Shown here: in pieces, positions 50,812-61,195 of the stretch
Numbering within the stretch: the stretch's first letter is position 1
Layout of the letters: each line of letters starts with the position of its first letter
Made by a program: the position numbers and the translations under genes
Assembly: GCA_037953745.1 (NCBI GenBank)
Contig: JBAKBP010004465.1
Coordinates: forward strand, 1-64,000
Source of the DNA: Lithodes maja
Taxonomy: Eukaryota > Arthropoda > Malacostraca > Decapoda > Lithodidae
Direction of reading: 5' to 3'
DNA length: 64,000 bases
Notes under the pieces: generated by a model
Told to the model about the DNA's origin: nothing
Databases searched by the model: none
The model's input: the letters and a program-made list of their open reading frames with translations, nothing else

Positions 50812-52203
50812 ATGTCCAAAGTAGAGGTGGCTCAGACCATAAAAACCCACCTGTTCCCTGTAGAAGGCGGGGAGGGAGACGGAGCAGTTGGTGGGATCCC
50901 GAGTGAACCTAGCCAACTTGATGTACAATTGCCACCTGGTTTTACCGTTGATCAATTATTCGAACTAGAACTAGCCAGAATAAAGACCGAACAAGCCAGA
51001 ATAAAAGCCAGAGCAACGACCGAACAATGTGAATATCAATATCGTACGGCTCAACTAAATGTCAATACAAATGCTCCCTTAATTGCTCCCCCTCTGGGAT
51101 TGACTATGACCAGTGTCATTCCACCTTTCACTGAGGATAATGTGCAGGATTTCTTTGTTTTGTTTGAGGAAGTTGCTGGAGGTATGAAGTGGACAAGAGA
51201 TCAATGGCCTTTTATGTTACAAACCGTTTTGACAGGGCAGGCTCGAGCCACGTATTTGTCAGAAGTAGCAGAGGTTAGGCAGGATTATGACAATCTCAAA
51301 GAAGCTATCCTAAAAACCTATCAATTACAGCCTGAGGCTTACAGGCAATCTTTCCGTAAAAACCAGAAGAAAGTAGAAGAAACCCATAAGGTATTCGCCA
51401 GGACCATGACTAAAACTTTCAATCATTGGGTCAAGAGTAAGAAAGTCACAAGCTACAACGATCTGAAGGAGTTGGTCCTGTTAGAAAATTTCCTATGGAA
51501 AATTGATTCTTCTGTAGCCTATCATTTAAGGGGGAAAAAGGTAGATTGCCTTTCCGACGCCGCTGACATGGCTGACACATACGTGCTCAACAACAAATTT
51601 CGTGGAAAGAAGCCCTACGATAATTCTAGTTCTAATTTTAAGTATCCCAATCACAAATCTGACAGACCCAGTCACAAGCCTGTAACGTCTTCCCCAGCTA
51701 GCCAAAATAGAATTGTTCCCCCAACTAAAAATGCGACTCAGGGCAATGGTAACAGAGGTGGGGCCCAAAGTAATAGTAATGCTCAAAGAGGGAACGTTCC
51801 CGTATCCCCTAAAGTATGTACTTTTTGTGGCATGAGAGGCCACCTAGCTTATCAGTGCTGGGCCAAGGAGAAAACCGAGAGATCGGGGCAGACAGTTGCC
51901 GCCGTATCTCAAATTCCATATGTGCCTTTAATGCAGGACTCCCGACAGAAGGAGTACCTAGCACCAAAAGTTCCTTTAATGCAGGATTCCCGACAGAAGG
52001 AGTACCTAGCAGCTAACGTAAACCATCTAGACAGGGGTGTAGTAGCATGCGTGGTGCAACCCACTAGGGTTAAGCCAATAGTAATTTCACCATCAGTGCA
52101 GGACAGTTACCGTCCCTTTATTTCATCTGGCAACGTGAGATTAAATGGTTGTATGCATGAGGTAAAAATTCTGAGAGACACAGGTTCTACTAGCACATGG
52201 TGA
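50812..52203 (+). CDS. gag and start of protease of the LTR element
   Basis: The first ATG is 50812, but the frame is open from 50701 and the preceding LSKSELKVLASHLQL resembles the SAP-like start of such gags, so the true N-terminus may lie upstream. Central region: DFFVLFEEVAGGMKW and AYRQSFRKNQK, a capsid-type retrotransposon gag domain. After a Ser/Asn-rich linker a zinc knuckle CTFCGMRGHLAYQC (CX2CX4HX4C) at about 51825 binds RNA. A 14-residue block (VPLMQDSRQKEYLA) is duplicated. The frame enters the protease with catalytic D-T-G in ILRDTGSTS and then meets TGA at 52201. The next ORF continues in the same frame. Confidence 0.88.
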   Translation: MSKVEVAQTIKTHLFPVEGGEGDGAVGGIPSEPSQLDVQLPPGFTVDQLFELELARIKTEQARIKARATTEQCEYQYRTAQLNVNTNAPLIAPPLGLTMTSVIPPFTEDNVQDFFVLFEEVAGGMKWTRDQWPFMLQTVLTGQARATYLSEVAEVRQDYDNLKEAILKTYQLQPEAYRQSFRKNQKKVEETHKVFARTMTKTFNHWVKSKKVTSYNDLKELVLLENFLWKIDSSVAYHLRGKKVDCLSDAADMADTYVLNNKFRGKKPYDNSSSNFKYPNHKSDRPSHKPVTSSPASQNRIVPPTKNATQGNGNRGGAQSNSNAQRGNVPVSPKVCTFCGMRGHLAYQCWAKEKTERSGQTVAAVSQIPYVPLMQDSRQKEYLAPKVPLMQDSRQKEYLAANVNHLDRGVVACVVQPTRVKPIVISPSVQDSYRPFISSGNVRLNGCMHEVKILRDTGSTSTW

Positions 52204-52230
52204 ATCCTTACACCTGGCGAACCAGTTGTA

Positions 52231-54534
52231 ATGAGAGGTGCTGGAGGCCAATTTTATGCATACTTGGTAAAAGGCGAAATTGAATGTGAGTTACTACAGG
52301 GTGAGGCCACCATAGCTTTGTGTAGGTCCCAAGATATCCCTGTGCCCGGGGTAACACTCCTTTTGGGGAATGATGTAGCAGGTGAGAAGGTCCGACCAGA
52401 CCCCATTTTGTCACTTTCCCCTGTTAACGAGCCACTAACCGGTGAGCTCGAAAAGGAGATGCCAACAGTTTTCCCTGTGTGTGCTGTCACACGTTCAATG
52501 TCTCAAGTAGCAGTTCCCTCAGACAGAAATGTACCGAATGTAAGAGTTGATGAAAGGGATGATGAGAGTGTGAATGACGCTCCAACTGTGCCTGATGATG
52601 TGACTGAGGTGGATTTATCTGACACCTTTATGGCTCATCTTGACCCTAACGATGACCATGAAACCCCTCCAAATTGTCCTAGTGGCCTGGTAGAGCTACA
52701 GAGAGATGATAGTGAATGCAAGGAGTTAGCTGCCAGGTCCGTGAGTGAAGAGGAATGTGAGAAGGAGGGTGGTGAATGTTTCTACCTCAAAGGAGGAGTA
52801 TTGTGGCGTAGATGGAGACCGCCACACAGACCAATCGATGACGGGGCCTGGGACGTCCATCAAGTAGTAGTCCCCAAACCTTGTCGTAGAGATATCTTGG
52901 AAATGGCACATTGTATACCATTGGCAGGACACCTAGGTGTGAGAAAAACTCTAGACAGAATCAGAGCCCACTTTCACTGGCCAGGAATGCGTGCAGATGT
53001 AGTGGAGTCTTGTAGAGTGTGTCACACTTGCCAGATGACAGGAAAACCCAATCAGAAGGTGTCTGTACATCTTCTGGTGCCCTTGCCCGTCTTCGAGAAT
53101 CCTTTTACTCGGGTGGTAGTGGACATTGTAGGCCCATTGCCTAAGACTTCCCAAGGTAACATTTATTTATTAACTATTATGGACATGGCAACTCGCTACC
53201 CAGAGGCTATACCCTTAAGGACTACCTCTGCTCCAACTGTCATAAAGGAACTGCTCAAATTCTTCACCAGAATGGGTTTCCCCCATGAGGTGCAAAGTGA
53301 TCAAGGAACTAATTTTACCTCTAACATTTTCCAGCAGTCCCTGAAGGAGTTGGGTATCGAGCATGTTAAGTCTAGCACCTACCACCCAGAGAGTCAAGGG
53401 GTTCTCGAACGATATCATCAGACATTAAAGGGAATGTTACGTAAGTATTGTACAGAGACCGGAGTTGAGTGGGATAAGGGGGTACCTTTTCTTTTATTTG
53501 CTACTCGTGAGGTTCCAACTGAATCCCTGGGTTTTTCCCCTAATGAGCTAGTTTTCGGTCACCAGGTAAGAGGTCCTTTGCAACTATTGCAGGATAGCTT
53601 AGTTGGCCAGGAGGGGAACCAAAACCTCCTCAAGTATGTTTCAGATTTCAAAACCCGGCTGAGATCCTCATGTGAGTTTGCAGCTCAAAACTTGACAGTG
53701 GCTAAAAGCTCCATGAAGAACTGGTATGACAGAAAAGCCCGTGAGAGGGAGTTTCAGCCCGGTGATGAGGTTTTGGTCCTGCTCCCTCTTTTTGGCCAAC
53801 CTTTATCTGCCAAGTTCAGGGGCCCATATAAGATCATTCAGAGGGTGAGCATTACCGATTATCTAGTAACTACCCCAGACAGGAGAAAGCCCACGCAAGT
53901 ATTCCATATAAATATGTTGAAACCCTACCATAGGTCCCCTGATTCCTCTCCTCCAGATTCTCCCACTGTGGCAGTGAATGTCAGGACCTGTGGACAGCCT
54001 GGTGCGGACGAAGTATTCAGTTCTCTTAATGACCCGCAACAGACTGTTCCAGAGCCTGAAGGTATCCATGCAGACTTTGACTTGTCATGTAGCCTATCCA
54101 ACTTTCAGTATAATTCAGTAGCTTGGGGGGAATTACCATCTAAACTATGTCATCTTCCCTCTGATCAAGCGAACCAACTAAGCTCTGTTTTATCTCAGTC
54201 TCCCAGTGTGTTCTGTGATACTCCAGGGCTCACTTCTTTGGCCTTGCACGACATCGACGTAGGGGATGCAACTCCCATTAAACTATCCCCCTACCGTGTC
54301 TCACCACAAGGCAGGAGCATACTGCAGGTCGAGCTTGACTATATGTTATCAAACGTGCTGATCACAAGGGCCTTAAGCCAGTGGAGTAGTCCGGTCATAC
54401 TTGTGCCAAAGCCAGACGGGAGCCATAGGTTATGTATGGACTATAGGCAAGTTAATGCTGTCACAAAGAACGATACCTACCCACTGCCACGGATCAAAGA
54501 TTACATTTACCGGGTTGGCCTCATACAGCAGTAA
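52231..54534 (+). CDS. pol: protease end, integrase, start of RT
   Basis: A 767-codon frame in phase with gag. Early residues hold the protease end (VTLLLGNDVAG). The integrase zinc-binding domain (H-H-C-C: AHCIPLAGH ... CRVCHTCQ) is at about 227-268. The core has D near 297 (VVVDIVGPL), D 59 residues later (QSDQGTNF) and E 36 after that (GVLERYH), the D,D35E spacing. A GPY-type end (FRGPYKII, HINMLKPYH) is near 530-570. The RT then starts at about 650 (SQSPSVFCDTPG, WSSPVILVPKPDG, CMDYRQVNAVTK) and the frame breaks after KDYIYRVG. Integrase before RT is unusual for gypsy-type elements. Confidence 0.9.
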   Translation: MRGAGGQFYAYLVKGEIECELLQGEATIALCRSQDIPVPGVTLLLGNDVAGEKVRPDPILSLSPVNEPLTGELEKEMPTVFPVCAVTRSMSQVAVPSDRNVPNVRVDERDDESVNDAPTVPDDVTEVDLSDTFMAHLDPNDDHETPPNCPSGLVELQRDDSECKELAARSVSEEECEKEGGECFYLKGGVLWRRWRPPHRPIDDGAWDVHQVVVPKPCRRDILEMAHCIPLAGHLGVRKTLDRIRAHFHWPGMRADVVESCRVCHTCQMTGKPNQKVSVHLLVPLPVFENPFTRVVVDIVGPLPKTSQGNIYLLTIMDMATRYPEAIPLRTTSAPTVIKELLKFFTRMGFPHEVQSDQGTNFTSNIFQQSLKELGIEHVKSSTYHPESQGVLERYHQTLKGMLRKYCTETGVEWDKGVPFLLFATREVPTESLGFSPNELVFGHQVRGPLQLLQDSLVGQEGNQNLLKYVSDFKTRLRSSCEFAAQNLTVAKSSMKNWYDRKAREREFQPGDEVLVLLPLFGQPLSAKFRGPYKIIQRVSITDYLVTTPDRRKPTQVFHINMLKPYHRSPDSSPPDSPTVAVNVRTCGQPGADEVFSSLNDPQQTVPEPEGIHADFDLSCSLSNFQYNSVAWGELPSKLCHLPSDQANQLSSVLSQSPSVFCDTPGLTSLALHDIDVGDATPIKLSPYRVSPQGRSILQVELDYMLSNVLITRALSQWSSPVILVPKPDGSHRLCMDYRQVNAVTKNDTYPLPRIKDYIYRVGLIQQ

Positions 54535-54735
54535 GATAAACTTAATGAGAGGATTTTGGCAATTAGCTCTCCCTTGTAGCGAGGTAAATATCATGCTTTA
54601 GTAGTGCGCTTTCAAGCCTTCAGCTGTGAGATGCCTTGCAGTTCGAATAACGCTCCAGCTACGTTCCGGCTATGTTCTGATGTGGTACCTGGAGACGTTG
54701 CCTACTTTGGGTGATATCCTTATTATATCCTCATT
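54535..54735 (+). pseudogene. Broken remainder of the RT domain
   Basis: Frames after 54534 still show RT pieces: INLMRGFWQLAL (54541), then NNAPATF (54640), then a YFGD stretch near 54705 where a YxDD active site would be expected, with frame changes between. RNase H and the rest of the RT are missing before the polypurine tract. The element cannot make its own RT as assembled. Confidence 0.65.
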
Positions 54736-54820
54736 ATAATCTTGCTGTTGCCAATCTGGTGGTGAATCTATTTATGTATTATGTTTCATATTATGTACTA
54801 AACTCCTTAAACTCTTTTCT

Positions 54821-54830
54821 AGGGGGGAGG
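54821..54830 (+). promoter_or_regulatory. Polypurine tract of the LTR element
   Basis: AGGGGGGAGG two bases before the 3' LTR start primes plus-strand DNA synthesis in LTR retrotransposons. Confidence 0.85.
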
Positions 54831-54832
54831 TC

Positions 54833-55314
54833 TGACATACGGAGCCCTGTATGTTTATTTTATAATTAGAATTAAGAGTTGAAGGAGTGCCAAACTACCC
54901 AGGCGGCGAAGCAGACCAGCGAGCGAACCAGCGAGGGGGAAACCAGCTCGTCCGCATACCAGCAAACAAGCCTTCACACCTGCGTGCGTCATAGGGGACC
55001 CTGCAAACTACTTCAATGACCCGACGCTATGACGTATGATCGACGCCAGGAGACTCCATTGGACCACGCACCTCTTACGCAACTAGAGGAGCTGTGATTG
55101 GGGCGCGCACCATCACCCGCCTCCTGATTCGTTCCTACACCATCATTGTTTAGTATATAAGACCCGAGTAGTGGGCATTCAAATCAGTCTCATTTGGAGT
55201 TGGGAAGGTGAACTTGCAGCTGGAGGAAGACGGGGTGAAGTATTATAATGGGATTGTGACTGTCAGTCAGATTATATAAGTGTGTGTTAAGTGTGTTCGG
55301 TGTAAACACTTACG
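54833..55314 (+). repeat. 3' LTR (first 482 bp, then gap)
   Basis: Matches 47193-47674 with about four substitutions (for example near 54861 and 55131). Stops at the gap where the 5' LTR continues TTATGTTGG. Confidence 0.92.
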
Positions 55315-55514
55315 NNNNNNNNNNNNNNNNNNNNNNNNNNNNNNNNNNNNNNNNNNNNNNNNNNNNNNNNNNNNNNNNNNNNNNNNNNNNNNNNNNNNNN
55401 NNNNNNNNNNNNNNNNNNNNNNNNNNNNNNNNNNNNNNNNNNNNNNNNNNNNNNNNNNNNNNNNNNNNNNNNNNNNNNNNNNNNNNNNNNNNNNNNNNNN
55501 NNNNNNNNNNNNNN
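55315..55514. other. Assembly gap (200 N)
   Basis: Exactly 200 N, a typical fixed-size scaffold gap. The 3' LTR remainder, about 1 kb or more, is missing, so the true distance is unknown and the join to the right is not proven by sequence. Confidence 0.98.
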
Positions 55515-56001
55515 TAATAATAATATAATTATTATTAGTATTAGTATTTTGATTATGATTATGGTCAGTAGTAGTAGTAGTAGTAGTAGTTGTTTTAGTA
55601 GTACTACTATGCAGGTACTATTTACTACTGACATTGGGCAGTGAATACTGGTTCAGTAACGTTACTATTTATACCATCAAATCATAATAAATGTTTAAAG
55701 AGCACAGTGAATTATGGATAAGTCCAGATTAAAAAGTCCCAAACAACTAACGAGGACTATAAAGGGGATGTACAAAGGATCAAATGGTCAACAATTCTAG
55801 ATAATTCAATAATCACTATTACAAAGTGAAGGTAGCTTCATGGTTTACCTTAAGTTCATTGTATATTATTGTGACAAGAATAGAAAAGGTATAAACAGAC
55901 TCAGATGTTTGTATAATAATAATAATATATCATGATAGTATAATATCATATAATAATAATAATAATCATTATTATAATAATCATAATTGTATTGATATGT
56001 G
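55515..56001. other. AT-rich sequence with trinucleotide runs
   Basis: (TAA/ATT)n at both ends (55515-55550, 55915-55990) and (AGT)n at 55570-55592. No gene or known element seen. Confidence 0.7.
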
Positions 56002-57935
56002 TATCTATCTATCTATCTATCTATTGCCTGACGCCGTGATCCCCGAAGGGGTGGCCACGAACGAACCGCCCCCATGCATCTCTGTCCCCAGTCAGTCGAC
56101 GCCCCTCCCCCCAACCAGCACCGCCTTCGTTCATGTAGTTCCTCACTCCATCCTTCCACCTCATATTCGGTCTACCTCTCCCCCTCTGTCCCTCCACCTC
56201 GCTCTCGTACACCCTCTTAGTCATTCTCTCGCTTTCCATACGTTCCATATGGCCGAACCATCTCAAGTTGTTCCTTTTCACACTTTCCAGCACATCTACC
56301 TCCACACCACACCTCCTTCTTACTTCCTCATTAGTCTGTCTATCCCTCCATGTAATTCCGCACGCACTCCTTAAGTAATTCATTTCCACTGCTCTCACTC
56401 TTGGTCTGAGTCTCTCAACCAACGTCCATGCTTCGCTTCCGTAAGTCAGTGTCGGGATTACCACACTGTCATGCAAGGACTTCTTCACTTCCATACTGAC
56501 CACCCTATTTCTTGTTACTGCTTTTAGCGTTCCTACAACCCTCTTCCCCTGTTGTACCCTCTCCCGCACCTCTTCATCCATAGTCCCATCTTTACTCAAC
56601 ACACTGCCCAGATACTTAAAAGAGTTGACGATCTCCATAGCCTGACTCTTCAGCTTCACCTCACACTCTGTGACTTCACCCCTTTCGAAGACCATAACCT
56701 TGCTCTTCCCCGTATTTACCTTCAAATTCCGTTTTTCGCACACTGTTCCAAACTCATTTACCAGACCCTGCAACTCCCATTCATTATCACTCATCAGAAC
56801 TGTATCATCCGCAAACAGCAGTATAGGTAGCTTCCACTCAATTCCCTCCCTTTTCAGCGATACACCAACATCCACTGCTCTTGATAGTATTTCTTTCATA
56901 ACTCCATCCATATACTGTATACAGTAAACAACCACGGGGACATCACACACCCCTGTTTCAAACCAACATTCAGGTCAAAGAACTCGCTCTGCTCACTCTC
57001 CACACGTACTGCCGCCTTTGCACCCTCATACATGCTCTTCACTGCTTTCAGCAACTTGCCCTCTACTCCATATATTCTAAGTACTTTCCACAAACCTTCT
57101 CTATCCACTCTGTCATAGGCCTTCTCCAAGTCCATAAAGGCAACATACACCTTTTGTTTCTTCTCCAGATACTTCTCCACAACACAATTCAGGGTAAAAA
57201 TCTGATCTACACATCCTCTTCCCTTCCTAAAGCCTCCCTGCTCGTCGCCTATCCATTTCTCCGTTCTCACTCTCACTCTCTCAATCACTACCCTACTGTA
57301 TACCTTCCCTACTACGCTTAGAAGACATATTCCTCGGTGGTTACCACACACTCCTCTTTCCCCTTTGCCCTTATATAGGGGGACTATTATTCCAGTCTTC
57401 CAGTCATCGGGTGCACTCCCCTTCTCCCATGCTAGTTTGCACATTTTCCATACCCATTCTATCACTATCTCACCACCATACCTCAACATTTCCCCACACA
57501 CTCCATCTGTTCCTGGTGCTTTCCCCAACTTCACTCTTTTCATGGCTTCCCACACTTCTGACCTCCTGATCCCCACCTCCTCCTCCACTACTTCTCTTCT
57601 TCTCCCTCCCATACCATATCCAGCTATGTTTGCTGGCTCTTCATTCCTTTCATTTAGCAACTCACTGAAGTACTCCCTCCATCTTTCGACTCTCTCTTGC
57701 TTCTCGGCTAGCATTCTCCCATTCTTATCTTTCACACCCTTACTGTTTCCCTTGCTACCTTCCCTAACTTTCTTGACTTCTTTCCAGAACAGTTTCTTAC
57801 TCTCCCTCCATTTTACACTCAGATTCCTTCCAAATTCCTCATCTACTCTTCTCTTACTTTCCTTCACTACTCTCTTCACCACCCTCTTACTCTCCACGTA
57901 CCTCGCTCGTTTCTGTCTCTCGGAATCTTCATTCC
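56002..57935 (-). pseudogene. LINE E copy 2 (RTE-like), frameshifted
   Basis: Minus-strand copy of the LINE at 33652-35740, nearly identical, with tail (CTAT)n at 56002-56025 on the plus strand. Two frames, 56896-57897 and 56021-56950, cover the RT on either side of a 5-bp insertion at 56913-56919 (TACTGTA where copy 1 has TA). FADD and the C-terminal GRGRPNMRW and GDHGVRQ are kept. This copy has the usual GCVMSPWLF. The 5' end is truncated at 57935, shorter than copy 1 by about 60 codons. Confidence 0.9.
56913..56919. other. TACTGTA footprint-like insertion in LINE E copy 2
   Basis: Copy 1 at 34829-34834 has a simple TATATA; here one TA has become TACTGTA. As at 59-65, this is the 5-bp scar expected from excision of an element with CAG ends inserted at TA. 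It causes the frameshift in the RT just before FADD. Confidence 0.7.
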
Positions 57936-58343
57936 GTAATATTCATTGGTATTATTAGCTTCGGTATTTTTCCGAACGACCTCGCAGTAGGTTATCCTTC
58001 TTTTTCTCGTAGAAACGTTCTTGAGACACTCTCTCTTCACTAGTTTGTTATTGGGGTAGGTTTTTTCACGGCAGTTGGGCTATATAGGTTATGTGATAGT
58101 ACGGCCCATAGTGGGCTAAGAAAAGGGGGGGGGGGTGGGGGGGGGGGGGATGAGGGTATCCCAGTACACCCTAAGGTAAAGCCCCCCTCGCCGGAATCAC
58201 ACTGCTACGCCGGGTAGAAGTCCAGGCGTTACTTCCGCCGGGCAGAAGCCTGAGCATTACCTGTAGTTAAGAGCTAGAAGCTCTAGATTTTATGTTAATT
58301 TGAATCCATCATTATTTTAAGAGAAAAATATGTAAGAGCTCCC

Positions 58344-58831
58344 TTAACCCTCTCACCACGGATGACCTCATGTACGCCCATAAAAAAGCATGTAACAGGT
58401 ACCCGGAAGGCCTCTTATGCACCCACGACGTCACAGCCTGTGAGCTTGCTGTGCGAGGCGTCGGTCCGACGCATGTAAACAACAGCCGGCTGGACCGACG
58501 CTCCGCATCTCCGGCCACAAGAAGGAGAGCGTCGCTTGTTCTTGTGTGCCTGTATGTTGTTGTTCAGTATCGAAAAGTGGTGTAAAGTGGCTGGTTTGGC
58601 CATAAAGTTATCTCCAATGAAATCATCATCACAGCTCACCCAGTTGACTTAGAGAGCTCTACTTAATGCCATTTTACAGGTAAATAACACAGCTACGCTT
58701 GGGGATGCGCGGGAATGCGGTAAGCAGTCTGATTAACGAATATACGGTAGCCTAGCCTAGACGTTTTTCGGCCAAAACACCCGGGTTTCGAGGAATATAT
58801 ATATAATACATAGCCGGGGCTGGAGGGTTAA
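58344..58831. mobile_element. piggyBac-derived MITE (488 bp)
   Basis: TTAA at both ends; termini CCCTCTCACCACGG and, inverted, CCCTCCAGCCCCGG. The latter matches the end of the full piggyBac at 21892 in 13 of 14 bases, so the two elements may share a transposase. A 71-codon frame inside resembles nothing I know. It sits at the TTAA that in arm 1 holds the nested T-family MITEs. Confidence 0.85.
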
Positions 58832-58881
58832 GTTAAGGTGTAAGAGCTAAGTTACGTTTAGAAACAAGCTATGTAAGTATC

Positions 58882-59668
58882 GTATAAATACGATAGAATA
58901 TGACTCTTTTGTGATCTCGTATGTCTCTGTGACGTCACGATCGCTCCTACAGCACGACGTAGGACGAGTAGATCGTATATTATAAGATTGTAAATAAGTT
59001 AAGTTATAAAAGGCCTAATATGCTATTAAGCAATATTGCCATGGTCTTATGTAGTATATATGAATTTATCGTATATATTAATATAATTTATCGTATAGAG
59101 CAACCTAGATGCGGTACGATAATTTGGGCTCCTGGCGTTTTGCCAAGGCAGCAAGGTGTGCCTTCGAGGAACACCAGAGCCTTCACGAACACCAACCAGT
59201 TAACATCTAATTTTCCGCCTTCAGTTGATCGTGCTTTTGTGCCTCTAATCACAATACACATACAGCAATACACACAGCTACACCATCACGACGCTCTCAT
59301 CGACACCATGACTGACTGACAGATAAGCATAATAATCATGTCCATTCCCATGTAATCATTTATTCTTTCTTTAACTTGACTCGTGTCTTGGGACCGAAGT
59401 CTCGATCCCCATTGTCCACCGCCATATTGGGTAAAACGTTCTCCCTTGCCTCATTGCCACGTGGAACTATTGGTGAGTTGATTCCTGGCTAATATTAACC
59501 CTTATAACCTTACCCTATATATAAATTTTTTATGTGAGACCTTTGGATATAACTTAGCTTGTTTCAGATTGAATTCAATATAGATATGGAGTAGTTTTCA
59601 TTTAGATTGATTTATTTGATTCATTATAGCTTAGTAATATTTAACTTCCATTGATAGTTTACCACAGT
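58882..59668. other. Unassigned block present only in arm 2
   Basis: Arm 1 reads directly from AGCTATGTAAAGCTAGTCAG; in arm 2 this is split after GCTATGTAAG (58881), resuming at AAGGCTAGTCAG. The block has AT-rich parts and GTGACGTCACGATCG, but no ORF or clear terminal repeats that I could define. Confidence 0.5.
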
Positions 59669-60256
59669 AAGGCTAGTCAGATTATGTTTTATGTATACGT
59701 TAAGGTTGGCTATCCTAGAGGCATCTGGATAGCTGGATGAGTGTTGAAACTGGTCAAGGGACGCAGTTATTTTTTTACCAGATGATAAACTATGAATAGT
59801 GTAAAATCTGAAAAGAGTGATAAGGAGTTTTGTATTGGTTCCTCTTATCACGATTTCCAACAGTATCTCATGTAAGAGAGCCTGTTTTTTCGAGCAGATC
59901 TTCTTCGAAGCAACGCACTGCTCACACTCTTTAAACAATTTTTTTTTTATATTGTATGCAAACAATAAAATAGCTTTTCTGTTATACAAATTCTTGACTA
60001 TACTGTACCTTACGGGTTTGGATGTTTTAGATATTGATGCGAATGTCCCCCTCCAGTCTTGGGAATTCAGGCAACATCGTCAATGACGGAGGGGCCACTA
60101 TTAAATTATAGGTTTGATTCCCGGAGGGAAGTAGAGAAAACCTAATATCTAGTAGGGGCCCCGGAATCATTGACGATGAAGGCCCTCCCAGCCATCCCCT
60201 TCCCATTCGCTTGCTATCTTGAGTATTATCTTGATATATCAGTGAAGGACGAATGG

Positions 60257-60853
60257 TTTCTTACAGTTTTCTTACAGTTTTCTTACAGTAGATCCTCTGG
60301 AAAAAGGCAAACTATGCCTGTGTATCCAGCTCAGTACCAGTACTTGCACTGCTGCAGTCGTTCACGGTGTTGGCGGCGGCGGTAGCAGACGCAACATTTT
60401 TACTATTCTGTATTTTTGTTTTATAATCAAACTTCAAATCTTGTCTTCCCCATGCTTTATCAAGATTACTTTCAAACTCCCTTATTGATTCGGAATCGAC
60501 TACATACTGGGGCAGTGCGTTCCACTCATTTACCACTCTATCACAAAATGAGTTCTTTGCCTTCTCAAGCCTATTTCTTTCTTTGTAAATTTTCTTAGAG
60601 TGTCCTCTCGTTCTTGTTCCCTCCCGCATCAAGAAGATTCCTTCACACACATCCTCATCGTACTTTCCTGACACTATCTTAAGAGTCTCAATCATATCCC
60701 CTCTCTTTCTCCTATATGCCAGTGTCGGAAGCCCCAGTGTCCTCAACCTCTGCTCATAGCCCGCGTTCTTCAATGTTGGTACCAGCTTGCTAGCTCTCCT
60801 CTGCACTTTCTCCACTACTTCTATATCCTTTACCATATATGGAGCCCACACCT
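60257..60853 (-). mobile_element. LINE A 3' fragment (copy 3)
   Basis: About 600 bp of LINE A 3' end: C-terminal RT frame (APYMVKDIEVVEKVQRRA to DLKFDYKTKIQNSK) and the ACTGTAAGAAA tail in three units. 5'-truncated after VWAPYM. Arm 1 at 44541-44555 shows the site without it (GAATAGTGCGCTTGG, inverted). No clear target duplication. Confidence 0.9.
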
Positions 60854-61195
60854 TGTGCGCTTGGCGAGGAGCGGCAAGAAGCCACAACGCAAGAAATCCA
60901 CCGAAGTGGGAAGCGTGTTATAACATTGATTAAGTAATTTAATCTTTCCCTTTTTCTTCTCTTATTTTTACGAAAGTTTTTTCGTAGTGGGTACCCAATC
61001 TATGACGATACCATAAGAGAAGTAGCGTTGCAGTTATGAGGAATGACTGTTCTTCCCCGCGGCGGTTGATTCAAACAACTGACGTGGGTGTTGAATGGAG
61101 ACTATTATACTAATAGGCAACATCGTCAATGATTCCGGGGCCCCTACTAAATATTAGGTTTTCTCTACTTCCCTCCGGGAATCAAACCTATAATA

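Larger units (their letters stand above)
47193..55314 (+). mobile_element. Ty3/gypsy-like LTR retrotransposon with integrase before RT
   Basis: LTRs start at 47193 and 54833 (TGACATACGGAGCCCTG) and the sequenced 482 bp differ at only about four sites, so the insertion is young. Order: 5' LTR, primer site (49995), gag with zinc knuckle, protease, integrase, start of RT, polypurine tract (54821), 3' LTR cut by a gap. Integrase upstream of RT in a gypsy-type pol is the arrangement known from the Gmr1-like group. Three T-family MITEs lie inside. An in-frame stop after the protease motif and loss of most of the RT and RNase H make it defective. Confidence 0.88.
57936..61195 (-). repeat. Inverted duplication, arm 2
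   Basis: Reverse-complement counterpart of 43570-47115. Private insertions: piggyBac-type MITE 58344-58831, an unassigned block about 58882-59668, and a LINE A fragment 60257-60853. It starts directly at the truncated end of LINE E copy 2. The G-run at 58127-58152 matches the C-run at 46909. Confidence 0.85.
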
